Made by a program: the position numbers and the translations under genes
Shown: piece by piece, positions 1 through 6,082 of the stretch
Numbering within the stretch: the stretch's first letter is position 1
Layout: every line of letters begins with the position of its first letter
The notes under the pieces: model-generated
Told to the model about the DNA's origin: nothing
Databases searched by the model: none
Seen by the model: only the letters and a program-made list of their open reading frames with translations
NCBI GenBank assembly: GCA_023456105.1
Contig: JAEYAO010000007.1
Coordinates: 1 to 8,718, forward strand
DNA length: 8,718 nt
Direction: 5' to 3'
Source of the DNA: Pseudomonadota bacterium
Lineage (GTDB): Bacteria; Pseudomonadota; Alphaproteobacteria; Caulobacterales; Caulobacteraceae

Positions 1-1
1 C

Positions 2-1225
2 CCCCCCGCCGGGGGTGGGGACCCGCGCAGGGGGGGAGGGGGCTGGACGCCGCAAGTTCGGGACGCCATCGCCGACGCCGTGCGCGACCACTACAAGCCG
101 CAGGGACCGAACGATACGGTGCCGACCGCGCCGCTGACGGTGGCCGTCGCCCTGGCCGACAAGCTGGACACCCTGGTCGGCTTCTTCGCCATCGACGAGA
201 AGCCCACGGGATCGAAGGACCCTTATGCGCTCCGGCGGGCGGCGCTGGGGGTGATCCGACTGGTTCTGGAGAGTGGTGCGCGCGGATCTTTGCGCACGCT
301 CTTGAGCGACTGGATCGTTCGAGAGCTTTCACGTGAACGCGAGTTTTATGATCCAAGCACGCAACTAGAATTCGAGCGAGACCGGCTTCCAGAGATCGAT
401 GACGAGATGATCTCGGTCTTTGATCTAGTCAACGAAGGGGTGATGCGAGTTGTCTTCATTGGTCACAGCGAGTTGACCGAATGGAGTTCAATGGTCTCGC
501 GGGTAGTTTCTGGTGCTGTGGATGCCGAGGAGAGTGAAGAGGCGGGGCTTGCGCTGGGCGCGGTGCTGAGAACGCTTTCGCGCCATTCCTATGCGTTCAT
601 GCCGGTAACCGGAGAGCTCCGCCAGTACATCTCCCAATCGGATCAGGAACGTAGTCGCCAGGAAGCAAGAGGCTGGATCAACGAGCGAACACGGCAGTTC
701 CAGGATGAAGTCCTCGCCTTCTTCGCCGACCGCCTGAAGGTCCTCCTCCGCGACCAAGGCCAACGGCACGATCTTGTCGACGCCGTATTCGCGCTGGGCG
801 ACGATGATCTGGTGCGGATCGTGCGGCGGGTGGAGGCGCTGTCGGCGTTTCTGGCGACGGACGATGGGGCGAACTTGCTGGCGGGCTACAAGCGGGCGAC
901 CAACATCCTGCGGGCCGAGGCCAAGAAGGGCGAGCTGCCGACCGGCATGGTGCAGACGGGCCTGCCCGGCCAGCCGGAGGCGGAGACCACCCTGGCCTTT
1001 GCGGTCGGGGCGGCGCGGACGGCGGTGGACATCGCGCTGGACGGCGAGGACTTCGCCGCCGCCATGACGGCGCTGGCGCGTCTGCGGGCGCCGGTGGACG
1101 CCTTCTTCGACGGAGTCATGGTCAACTCTGAGGTGCCCGCCGAGCGCGAGAACCGGCTGAAGCTGCTGGGCCAGGTGCGCGACGTCATGGGCCGCGTCGC
1201 CGACTTCGGCCAGATCGCGGGGTAG
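2..1225 (+). CDS. glyS: Glycyl-tRNA synthetase beta subunit, 3' portion (5' end outside window)
   Basis: This is the beta chain of the alpha2beta2 bacterial glycyl-tRNA synthetase, which charges tRNA-Gly in the cytoplasm. The frame is open from the left edge to TAG at 1223-1225. The GTG at 80 is internal, not a start. Counting residues from that GTG, typical family stretches are TAPLTVAVALADKLDTLVGF (about 16-35), KPTGSKDPYALRRAALGVIR (41-60), FFADRLKVLLRDQGQRHDLV (214-233) and the C-terminal anticodon-binding region ending AFFDGVMVNSE...NRLKLLGQVRDVMGRVADF. Residues about 67-207 do not look like the family. Escherichia coli GlyS (from memory) has only about 30-40 residues between the ALRRAALG block and the DRLK block, so roughly 105 are extra here. 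That stretch is also poor in GC. The translation of the first 50 bases, which are G/C homopolymers, does not resemble GlyS. The gene identity is very secure; the inserted part is not explained. Confidence 0.95.
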   Translation, partial: PPAGGGDPRRGGGGWTPQVRDAIADAVRDHYKPQGPNDTVPTAPLTVAVALADKLDTLVGFFAIDEKPTGSKDPYALRRAALGVIRLVLESGARGSLRTLLSDWIVRELSREREFYDPSTQLEFERDRLPEIDDEMISVFDLVNEGVMRVVFIGHSELTEWSSMVSRVVSGAVDAEESEEAGLALGAVLRTLSRHSYAFMPVTGELRQYISQSDQERSRQEARGWINERTRQFQDEVLAFFADRLKVLLRDQGQRHDLVDAVFALGDDDLVRIVRRVEALSAFLATDDGANLLAGYKRATNILRAEAKKGELPTGMVQTGLPGQPEAETTLAFAVGAARTAVDIALDGEDFAAAMTALARLRAPVDAFFDGVMVNSEVPAERENRLKLLGQVRDVMGRVADFGQIAG

Positions 1226-1236
1226 GCGCGGGCGAT

Positions 1237-1387
1237 CTTCCCCCTAAGGGGGAAGTGTCAGCGACGTGGAGCGAAGCGACACGGCTGACGATGGGGGAAG
1301 TCTTCGGCTTGGGAAGACTCCCCTCATCGACCCTGGATCAGGCTGCGCCTGATCGACGGGCCACTTCTCCCGCAAGCGGGAGAAGGT
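1237..1387. repeat. Composite palindromic intergenic repeat (REP-like), probable terminator region
   Basis: Several hairpins are packed between the convergent 3' ends of glyS and the DUF1428 gene. CTTCCCCC (1237-1244) pairs perfectly with GGGGGAAG (1248-1255). GTCAGC (1257-1262) pairs with GCTGAC (1284-1289). GTCTTC (1300-1305) pairs with GAAGAC (1313-1318), and flanking GATGGGGG and CCCCTCATC extend it imperfectly. GATCAGGC (1336-1343) pairs with GCCTGATC (1347-1354). CTTCTCCCGC (1364-1373) pairs with GCGGGAGAAG (1376-1385) across a 2-base AA turn. Alphaproteobacterial genomes carry many dispersed intergenic elements of this style, with CTTCTCCC/GGGAGAAG arms at the ends. I infer this is one copy. 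It may also end transcription from both sides, although no long T tract follows. Only one copy lies in this window, so dispersal is not shown here. Confidence 0.7.
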
Positions 1388-1393
1388 TCTCTC

Positions 1394-1741
1394 CTAGGCC
1401 TCGAAGATCGTTTGGAAGCCGCCGTAGATCATGCGCTTGCCGTCGAAGGGCATGGGCAGCTGCTCCATGCGGGGATCGCTCATCATCTTGCCTTCGGCCG
1501 CGTCGGCCGTGGCCTTGTCCGGCCAGACCACCCATGAGAAGACCACGATCTCGCCGGCCTCGGCCTGGACCGCGCGGCGGAAGTCGGTGACCTTACCGTC
1601 GGGCGTGTTGTCACCCCAGCCCTCGTTCATCGACAGAGCCCCGAACTCCTGGAACAGGGGCCAGGCCATGCGTGCGGACTCGATATAGGCGTCCTTGTTC
1701 TCAGGCTTCACCGGCGTCACGAAGCCGCTGATGTAGGTCAT
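1394..1741 (-). CDS. DUF1428 family protein (115 aa)
   Basis: A small cytoplasmic protein of the DUF1428 (COG5507) family. This family is predicted to have a dimeric alpha/beta-barrel (ferredoxin-like) fold, and its biochemical role is not established. The family is recognised from its opening MTYISGFVTPVKPENKDAYI, the central NEGWGDNTPDGKVTDF (39-54), the VVFSWVVWPDKATAD strand and turn (66-80), and the ending MPFDGKRMIYGGFQTIFEA (97-115). The length of 115 residues matches a whole family member. The ATG at 1741 is preferred over longer in-frame starts because GGAGGG lies about 7 bases upstream and the protein family begins at this methionine. The gene points toward glyS and ends in the palindromic repeat. 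There is no signal peptide or membrane segment. Nothing nearby suggests a substrate. Confidence 0.9.
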   Translation of the reverse strand: MTYISGFVTPVKPENKDAYIESARMAWPLFQEFGALSMNEGWGDNTPDGKVTDFRRAVQAEAGEIVVFSWVVWPDKATADAAEGKMMSDPRMEQLPMPFDGKRMIYGGFQTIFEA

Positions 1742-1833
1742 GGTCGTCCCTCCGCTGCGTGTCCGCTCACTGGCGGATCGTTGTTCTTTTACGCTCGTTG
1801 GGTCGGTTCGGCCAGATCGGGGATGAGGCCGCT

Positions 1834-2039
1834 TCAGACCTTGATGTCGAGCAGGGCGCCGAGCATCTGATCGGCCGTGCGGGCGACGGCGACGTTGGCG
1901 CTGAAGGCGGTCTTGGCCTCGGCCTGCGCGACGACATCCCGAGGCGGCGTGTCGATGGAGCCGGAGGCGGTGCGGCGCGCGCTCATTTCGAACCGGTTCA
2001 GCGCGCGGCCTCAATGGCGGCTGAAGGAACAGAGTGAAC
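1834..2039 (-). pseudogene. Remnant of a small flagellar rod-type protein, probably frameshifted
   Basis: A minus-strand frame ending in TGA at 1834-1836 reads LNRFEMSARRTASGS at its left and KTAFSANVAVARTADQMLGA then LLDIKV at its end. The tail resembles the C-terminal helix of flagellar basal-body rod-type proteins (FlgB/FlgC/FlgG-like and short Caulobacterales relatives), which end with an AFxAN...TADxMLGxLLDIK pattern. The other half resembles the N-terminal helix of that family. The frame is closed by TGA at 2011-2013. A different frame just upstream (2039 down to 2003) gives VHSVPSAAIEAAR, which could be the missing start of the helix, but it lacks ATG, GTG or TTG. A one-base loss near 2001-2006 would explain this. 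The alternative is a real 50-aa protein starting at ATG 1986, but its ribosome site is poor. No other flagellar gene is in the window. The family link is from memory of the motif and is moderate. Confidence 0.4.
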
Positions 2040-2073
2040 GGCGAAATCGGCCGCACGCGCGCCTTGATCCGTG

Positions 2074-2124
2074 TATAGAGACGCATCTTTCCGCCCGGCC
2101 CGAGGCTTGTCCTTGCGCCGGGCG
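2074..2124 (+). promoter_or_regulatory. Leader of the helicase gene with weak -10-like box and GC-rich hairpin
   Basis: Upstream of the helicase start, CGCCCGGC (2092-2099) pairs perfectly with GCCGGGCG (2117-2124). A small inner GAGG/CCTT stem sits inside the loop. TATAGA at 2074-2079 resembles a -10 box, but I see no convincing -35 about 17 bases before it. If transcription began near 2085, the mRNA would have a leader of roughly 80 bases with this hairpin near its 5' end. RNA helicase mRNAs are often controlled through leader structure during cold adaptation, so this is a candidate control element. The promoter call is weak. Confidence 0.3.
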
Positions 2125-2168
2125 CGGTCGTTTCAAGCGGCCGCCTTGTTCGTTTATCCAGGTTCCCG

Positions 2169-4076
2169 ATGCCCTTTCCCGCCGTCCACCCCGCGCTCGA
2201 CCGCGCGCTCGCCAACAAGGGCTATGCCGAGCCGACGCCGGTGCAGGCCGCAGTTCTCGAGGGCCATGGCGAGCAGGATCTGCTGGTCTCGGCCCAGACC
2301 GGATCGGGCAAGACGGTGGCGTTCGGACTGGCGGCGGGGGGCAGCCTGCTGGGCGAGGCCGAGACCTTCGGCCCGGCCGACGCCCCGCTGGCGCTGGCCA
2401 TCGCCCCGACCCGCGAGCTGGCGCTGCAGGTCGCCCAGGAGCTGAGCTGGCTCTATGCCGAGGCGGGCGCCAAGATCACCACCTGCGTCGGCGGCATGGA
2501 TGCGCGCAAGGAGGCCCGCGCCCTGAACTTCGGCGTCCACATCGTGGTGGGCACCCCCGGTCGGCTGAAGGATCACATCGAGCGCGAGAACCTGGACCTG
2601 TCGGCGCTGAAGGTGCTGGTGCTCGACGAGGCCGATGAGATGCTGGACATGGGATTCCGGGAGGACCTGGAGTTCATTTTGGATCAGTCGCCGCCGAAGC
2701 GCCGGACGCTGCTGTTCTCGGCCACCATCGCGCGCGAGATCGCCACCCTGGCAAAGCGGTATCAGCGCGACGCGGTGCGCATCGACGCCACCGACAAGAG
2801 CCGCCCGCACGGCGACATCGAATATCGCGCGCTGCGGATCGCGCCCAATGAGATCGAGCACGCGACAGTGAACACGCTGCGCTGGTTCGAGGCGGGCCGG
2901 GCCATGGTGTTCTGCTCGACGCGGGATTCGGTGCGCCACCTGCAGGCGTCGCTGCTGGAGCGGGGCTTCGCCTCCGTCAGCCTGTCGGGCGAGATGGGGC
3001 AGCGTGAGCGCACGGATGCGCTGCAGGCCCTGCGCGACGGCCGGGCGCGCGTGTGCGTGGCGACCGACGTGGCGGCGCGCGGACTGGACCTGCCGGACCT
3101 GGGCCTGGTGATCCACGCCGAGCTGCCGGTGAACCGGGCGGCGCTGCTGCACCGATCTGGCCGAACCGGGCGCGCGGGCAAGAAGGGCGTTTCGGTGCTG
3201 ATGGTGCCGCACTCGCGCCGGCGAAAGGCCGAGCGGCTGCTGGCCGAAGCCGGCGTCGAGGCCGTGTGGCAGGGCGCGCCGACGTTTGATCAGATCCGCA
3301 AGGCCGACGAGGACCGCCTGGTCGCGCCCGAGTTCTTCGAGGCCGAGGTGACGGACGAGGACATGATCCTGGCCAAGCGGCTGATCGCCGAGCGCACGCC
3401 GGAAGAGATCGCCGCCGCCCTGGTCCGCCTGCGCCGCGCCGACCTGCCGGCGCCGGAGGAGCTGTCCGATCCGGGCGCGGACCGCCAGCCGCAGCGACGC
3501 GAGCGGGTGCGCGGCGAAGGCGGCGATGATCTGGCGCCCACGCCCTGGCCGGGCGAGCGGCTGCAGCCGGACGAGGTGGTCTGGTTCCGCATGGACATCG
3601 GCCGCAACAGGAACGCCGATCCCAAGTGGCTGATCCCGCTGATCTGCCGCGCCGGCGGCATCGCCAAGCCGCAGATCGGGGCCATCCGCACCTTCCCGGA
3701 AGAGACCCGCTTCGAGATCGCCAAATCGCATGAAAAGGCGTTCCGCGACGCGGTCGCCGCCTCGAACGAAGAGGTGAAGATCACGCCGTCGGAGGCCCCC
3801 ACCCCCGGCTCGTTCAAGCGCGCCCGGCGCGAGGACGGCGAGGGCGCGCGCCCGTTCGTCAAGAAGCCGCCGTTCAAGCGGGCGGAAGGCGAGGGCGGCG
3901 AGGCTCGGCCGGCCTTCAAGAAGAAGCCGTATCAGCCCAAGGCCGAGGGCGCGCCGCGCCCCGCCGGCGACAAGCCCTTCGCCCATGCAGGCGCCAAGAA
4001 GCCGTTCAAGCCCAAGCCGGGCTTCAAGGAAGGCGGCTTCAAGAAGAGCGGGTTCAAGGGCAAGCGGCCGAGCTGA
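2169..4076 (+). CDS. deaD: DEAD-box ATP-dependent RNA helicase, DeaD/CsdA-like, with DbpA-type RNA-binding domain
   Basis: An ATP-dependent RNA helicase of 635 residues that probably remodels structured RNA in ribosome assembly, translation or decay, in the cytoplasm. The helicase core is complete: Q motif around GYAEPTPVQ (18-26), Walker A AQTGSGKT (42-49), PTRELA (80-85), TPGR (129-132), DEAD (153-156), SAT (184-186), MVFCST (246-251), ATDVAARGLD (298-307) and HRSGRTGRAG (328-337). Residues about 467-535 match the DbpA/DeaD C-terminal RNA-binding domain (VVWFRMDIGRN then KPQIGAIRTFPEETRFEIA). From about 545 the tail is basic and repetitive with KPPFK, KKPYQPK, KKPFKPKPGFK and GGFKKSGFKGK units, suggesting non-specific RNA binding. 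The length is close to E. coli DeaD (about 629), whose order of domains it shares; the name deaD rests on that rather than on a proven orthology. The ribosome site before ATG 2169 is weak. The Mpo1-like gene follows 48 bases after the stop. Confidence 0.95.
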   Translation: MPFPAVHPALDRALANKGYAEPTPVQAAVLEGHGEQDLLVSAQTGSGKTVAFGLAAGGSLLGEAETFGPADAPLALAIAPTRELALQVAQELSWLYAEAGAKITTCVGGMDARKEARALNFGVHIVVGTPGRLKDHIERENLDLSALKVLVLDEADEMLDMGFREDLEFILDQSPPKRRTLLFSATIAREIATLAKRYQRDAVRIDATDKSRPHGDIEYRALRIAPNEIEHATVNTLRWFEAGRAMVFCSTRDSVRHLQASLLERGFASVSLSGEMGQRERTDALQALRDGRARVCVATDVAARGLDLPDLGLVIHAELPVNRAALLHRSGRTGRAGKKGVSVLMVPHSRRRKAERLLAEAGVEAVWQGAPTFDQIRKADEDRLVAPEFFEAEVTDEDMILAKRLIAERTPEEIAAALVRLRRADLPAPEELSDPGADRQPQRRERVRGEGGDDLAPTPWPGERLQPDEVVWFRMDIGRNRNADPKWLIPLICRAGGIAKPQIGAIRTFPEETRFEIAKSHEKAFRDAVAASNEEVKITPSEAPTPGSFKRARREDGEGARPFVKKPPFKRAEGEGGEARPAFKKKPYQPKAEGAPRPAGDKPFAHAGAKKPFKPKPGFKEGGFKKSGFKGKRPS

Positions 4077-4124
4077 CGGCGGGCGGGCTTGTCAGCATCC
4101 TCATGCGGGCGCAGCATCGCGTCC

Positions 4125-4448
4125 ATGAGCCCGTCGCACACGCCCGAAGGCCGCTACGCTTCGTTTGAGGCCTTCTATCCCTTCTACATCCACCAGCATT
4201 CCAACCGGACATGCCGGCGCATCCATGTGGTCGGCACGGGGCTGGTGATCGCGGCCTTTCTGCTGGCCGTCGTCACGATGAACCCGTGGTGGCTGCTGGC
4301 CATGCCGCTGGTCGGCTACGGCTTCGCCTGGGTCGGGCATTTCATGTTCGAGAAGAACCGGCCGGCGACCTTCCAGTACCCGCTGTGGAGCCTGATGGGC
4401 GACTTCCGGCTGTTCTTCGAGACGATCAGCGGCAAGCGGCGCTTCTGA
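4125..4448 (+). CDS. Mpo1/DUF962 family small membrane protein (107 aa)
   Basis: A short integral membrane protein of the DUF962 (COG4539, yeast YGL010w/Mpo1) family. Family features are EAFYPFYIHQHSNRTCRRIH (15-34), two hydrophobic segments at about 38-51 and 55-71, GHFMFEKNRPATFQYP (71-86) and LMGDFRLFFE (90-99). Yeast Mpo1 is an Fe(II)-dependent dioxygenase acting in alpha-oxidation of 2-hydroxy fatty acids released from phytosphingosine. The candidate metal ligands here are the conserved histidines H23, H25, H34 and H72. Whether the bacterial protein has that activity is not known. ATG 4125 is chosen because the homologous region starts shortly after it; a TTG at 4089 would add 12 unremarkable residues, and neither has a strong ribosome site. 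The gene follows the helicase by 48 bases with no hairpin between, so the two may share a transcript. The stop is followed at once by the strong terminator. Confidence 0.9.
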   Translation: MSPSHTPEGRYASFEAFYPFYIHQHSNRTCRRIHVVGTGLVIAAFLLAVVTMNPWWLLAMPLVGYGFAWVGHFMFEKNRPATFQYPLWSLMGDFRLFFETISGKRRF

Positions 4449-4459
4449 TCCCGCGCACA

Positions 4460-4501
4460 ACGAAAAGGGGCGGCCGGTTCGCACCGGCCGCCCCTTTTCG
4501 T
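4460..4501. terminator. Bidirectional intrinsic terminator between convergent genes
   Basis: An uninterrupted inverted repeat runs from 4460 to 4501. The arm starts ACGAAAAGGGGCGGCCGG and the other arm ends CCTTTTCGT. With the T-A pair at the tip, it forms a 19-bp stem and a 4-base loop (TCGC). The A4 and T4 runs sit inside the outer part of the stem, so the transcript from either side ends in a U run after a GC-rich stem. It lies 11 bases after the stop of the plus-strand Mpo1-like gene and 13 bases from the stop of the minus-strand 3D-domain gene, the expected place for a shared terminator. Confidence 0.92.
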
Positions 4502-4514
4502 GTCTGATGATGAC

Positions 4515-5099
4515 CTAGTTGGAGGCGCTTTCCCAGGCCGGGGGGCAGCCGTCGAAGCGGCCGGCGTCGGCGACCGTCAGGGTGCGCATGTTCAGGCGCT
4601 GGGCCGGCGCCATCGAGCCGCGGCCGTGACCGGTGAACAGATCGACCTTCTGGCCCTTGATCGCGCCGCCAGTGTCGGAGGCGTACCAGTAGCCGTCGTG
4701 GCGCGTGCCGTCGGCCAGGCGCATGCCGACCGTTTCGCGGATGAACAGGCGGGTCCGGCGGGGAATGACCTTTGGATCGACGGCCACGGTGCGCATGGCG
4801 ATCGGCCGGCAACCCAGCGAATCCCGCCCCGTCGCACCGCCGCCGCCCGCGTGATACAGCCGCGCCGAGGGGCGCCAGTCGGGGTCGCCGGCCATCAGTT
4901 CGGCTTGCTGGGCGTCGAGAGCGTGATCTTCGCCGGCCGCTTGTTCGTTGGAACCGATGCTCGGATCGGTGGTTATGCTCTTGTTCGAGTCCGCGGCCAC
5001 CGCGGCTTCGTACGAAATGGGACCGTCGGATGCCGATGCATCAGTGACGGGAAACATCATTGCCCAGAGCATGGCGAACGCAGCGGCCGTGCCGATCAT
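4515..5099 (-). CDS. Secreted 3D-domain protein (194 aa), putative cell-wall factor
   Basis: An exported protein with a C-terminal 3D domain, the double-psi beta-barrel fold named for three conserved aspartates and shared with the MltA lytic transglycosylase C-terminus. The aspartates are visible at D108 (TVAVDPKVIPRRT), D142 (YWYASDTGGAIKG) and D153 (QKVDLFTG). Residues 1-23 (MIGTAAAFAMLWAMMFPVTD then ASA) form a signal peptide without a lipobox. Residues about 24-90 are a low-complexity linker. C97 and C185 bracket the domain and could form a disulfide in the periplasm. No LysM or other wall-binding module is seen, so a lytic role is inferred from family only. ATG 5099 is chosen because the signal peptide begins there; a TTG 27 codons earlier gives a charged, proline- and arginine-rich extension. 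A GTCTC/GAGAC hairpin (5106-5118) lies just upstream of this start. The gene ends at the shared terminator. Confidence 0.88.
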   Translation of the reverse strand: MIGTAAAFAMLWAMMFPVTDASASDGPISYEAAVAADSNKSITTDPSIGSNEQAAGEDHALDAQQAELMAGDPDWRPSARLYHAGGGGATGRDSLGCRPIAMRTVAVDPKVIPRRTRLFIRETVGMRLADGTRHDGYWYASDTGGAIKGQKVDLFTGHGRGSMAPAQRLNMRTLTVADAGRFDGCPPAWESASN

Positions 5100-5210
5100 C
5101 GACTTGTCTCGCGGAGACCCCGGCCCCCAACGCAGCCGACCCCGTCCTTGTCGGTAGGGGATGGGGCGAGAATGTGGCAAAGCCGTGCGCCCTCTGGGGT
5201 CATCCCTGGG

Positions 5211-6035
5211 CTACAGCGCCTTGATCAATACCGACGTCGCAGTAGCCAGCAGATAGACGGCGAAGGTTTTCCTGAGCAGAGTCCGGCTCATACGGTGCGC
5301 CAAGCGCGCACCGAAGGGCGCGGTCAGCACGGTGATCGAGCCCAGGATCAGCCCCGCCGGAAAGTTCACATAGCCGAGGGAAAAGGGCGGACGCCCGGCC
5401 GCGTCCCAGCCGAAAACGACGAATCCGAGCGCCGCAGCGGCGCCGATCGCTACGCCGAAGCCGGAGGCGGTTGCGACCGCCTGATGGATGGGCCGACCGC
5501 ACAGCGTCATGGTCATGCCGCCCAAGCTGCCGCCCCCGACGCCCATCAGCGCCGAGAAGACTCCTATCAGCCCGCCAATGATCCTGCGGCCCCATCCGGT
5601 CGGAAGCTCGCGCCGCAGCGTCATCCGCTCGGGCAGAAGACCCATCTGCGCCGCCACCAGCGTCAGGCAGACGCCGTAGACGATCGCCAGCCCGCCCATG
5701 CTGGTGATCCCCGCCAGGGCCGCGCCGACCAATCCGCCCAACGCCACCCAGGGCGTCCAGCCCTTCAGCACCGCCTCGTCCACCGCGCCATGAGAGCGGT
5801 GTGCGGCCAGCGAGCGCCAGGAGGTCGCGACGATAGTCAGGAGCGAGGTGCCGATGGCGGTGTGCAGATTGCCTTCGCCGCCCACGCCCAGGGCCTCGAA
5901 GGCATAGAAGAGGGCGGGCACCAGAACGGTCCCGCCCCCCACGCCGAACAGGCCGGCGATCAGTCCCCCGATCAGCCCGGCGGCGGCCAGCGCCGCGACC
6001 AGGGCGATCAGTTCGGACAGGGGAAGGGCGGTCAT
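5211..6035 (-). CDS. TauE/SafE family membrane permease (274 aa)
   Basis: An inner-membrane protein of the TauE/SafE (sulfite exporter, former DUF81) family, thought to move sulfur-containing or other small organic anions. It shows the internal duplication typical of the family. GLFGVGGGTVLVP (28-40) followed by HTAIGTSL (58-65) recurs as GVFSALMGVGGGSLGG (158-173) followed by HQAVATASGFG (184-194). Hydrophobic segments suggest about eight membrane spans at roughly 8-30, 35-48, 62-77, 95-110, 113-130, 152-167, 187-208 and 222-240, with a last one near 257-272. The length is normal. The start ATG 6035 has GAAGG about 7 bases upstream. It is 47 bases downstream of the beta-barrel gene and 111 bases upstream of the 3D-domain gene, all on the same strand, so a shared transcript is possible but not shown. 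The substrate cannot be read from the sequence and no sulfur metabolism genes are nearby. Confidence 0.93.
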   Translation of the reverse strand: MTALPLSELIALVAALAAAGLIGGLIAGLFGVGGGTVLVPALFYAFEALGVGGEGNLHTAIGTSLLTIVATSWRSLAAHRSHGAVDEAVLKGWTPWVALGGLVGAALAGITSMGGLAIVYGVCLTLVAAQMGLLPERMTLRRELPTGWGRRIIGGLIGVFSALMGVGGGSLGGMTMTLCGRPIHQAVATASGFGVAIGAAAALGFVVFGWDAAGRPPFSLGYVNFPAGLILGSITVLTAPFGARLAHRMSRTLLRKTFAVYLLATATSVLIKAL

Positions 6036-6082
6036 GGCCGCCTTCTAGCGACCCGGCGGCGACCTGTCCCCGTCCGTCGGTC

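Noticed and set aside
1762..1790. TCCGC/GCGGA hairpin followed by a T-rich run, terminator-like on plus
   Set aside because: The stem is only 5-6 bp, the T run is interrupted, and no plus-strand gene ends just upstream.
1742..2218. N-terminal extension of the DUF1428 frame to 274 codons
   Set aside because: The extension is Arg/Pro-rich and unlike the family. The ATG at 1741 has a good Shine-Dalgarno and the family begins there.
2154..3986. Long minus-strand open frame of 610 codons opposite the helicase
   Set aside because: It mirrors the codon structure of the helicase gene, is Arg/Leu/Gly-rich and shows no recognisable domain; the plus strand has all DEAD-box motifs.
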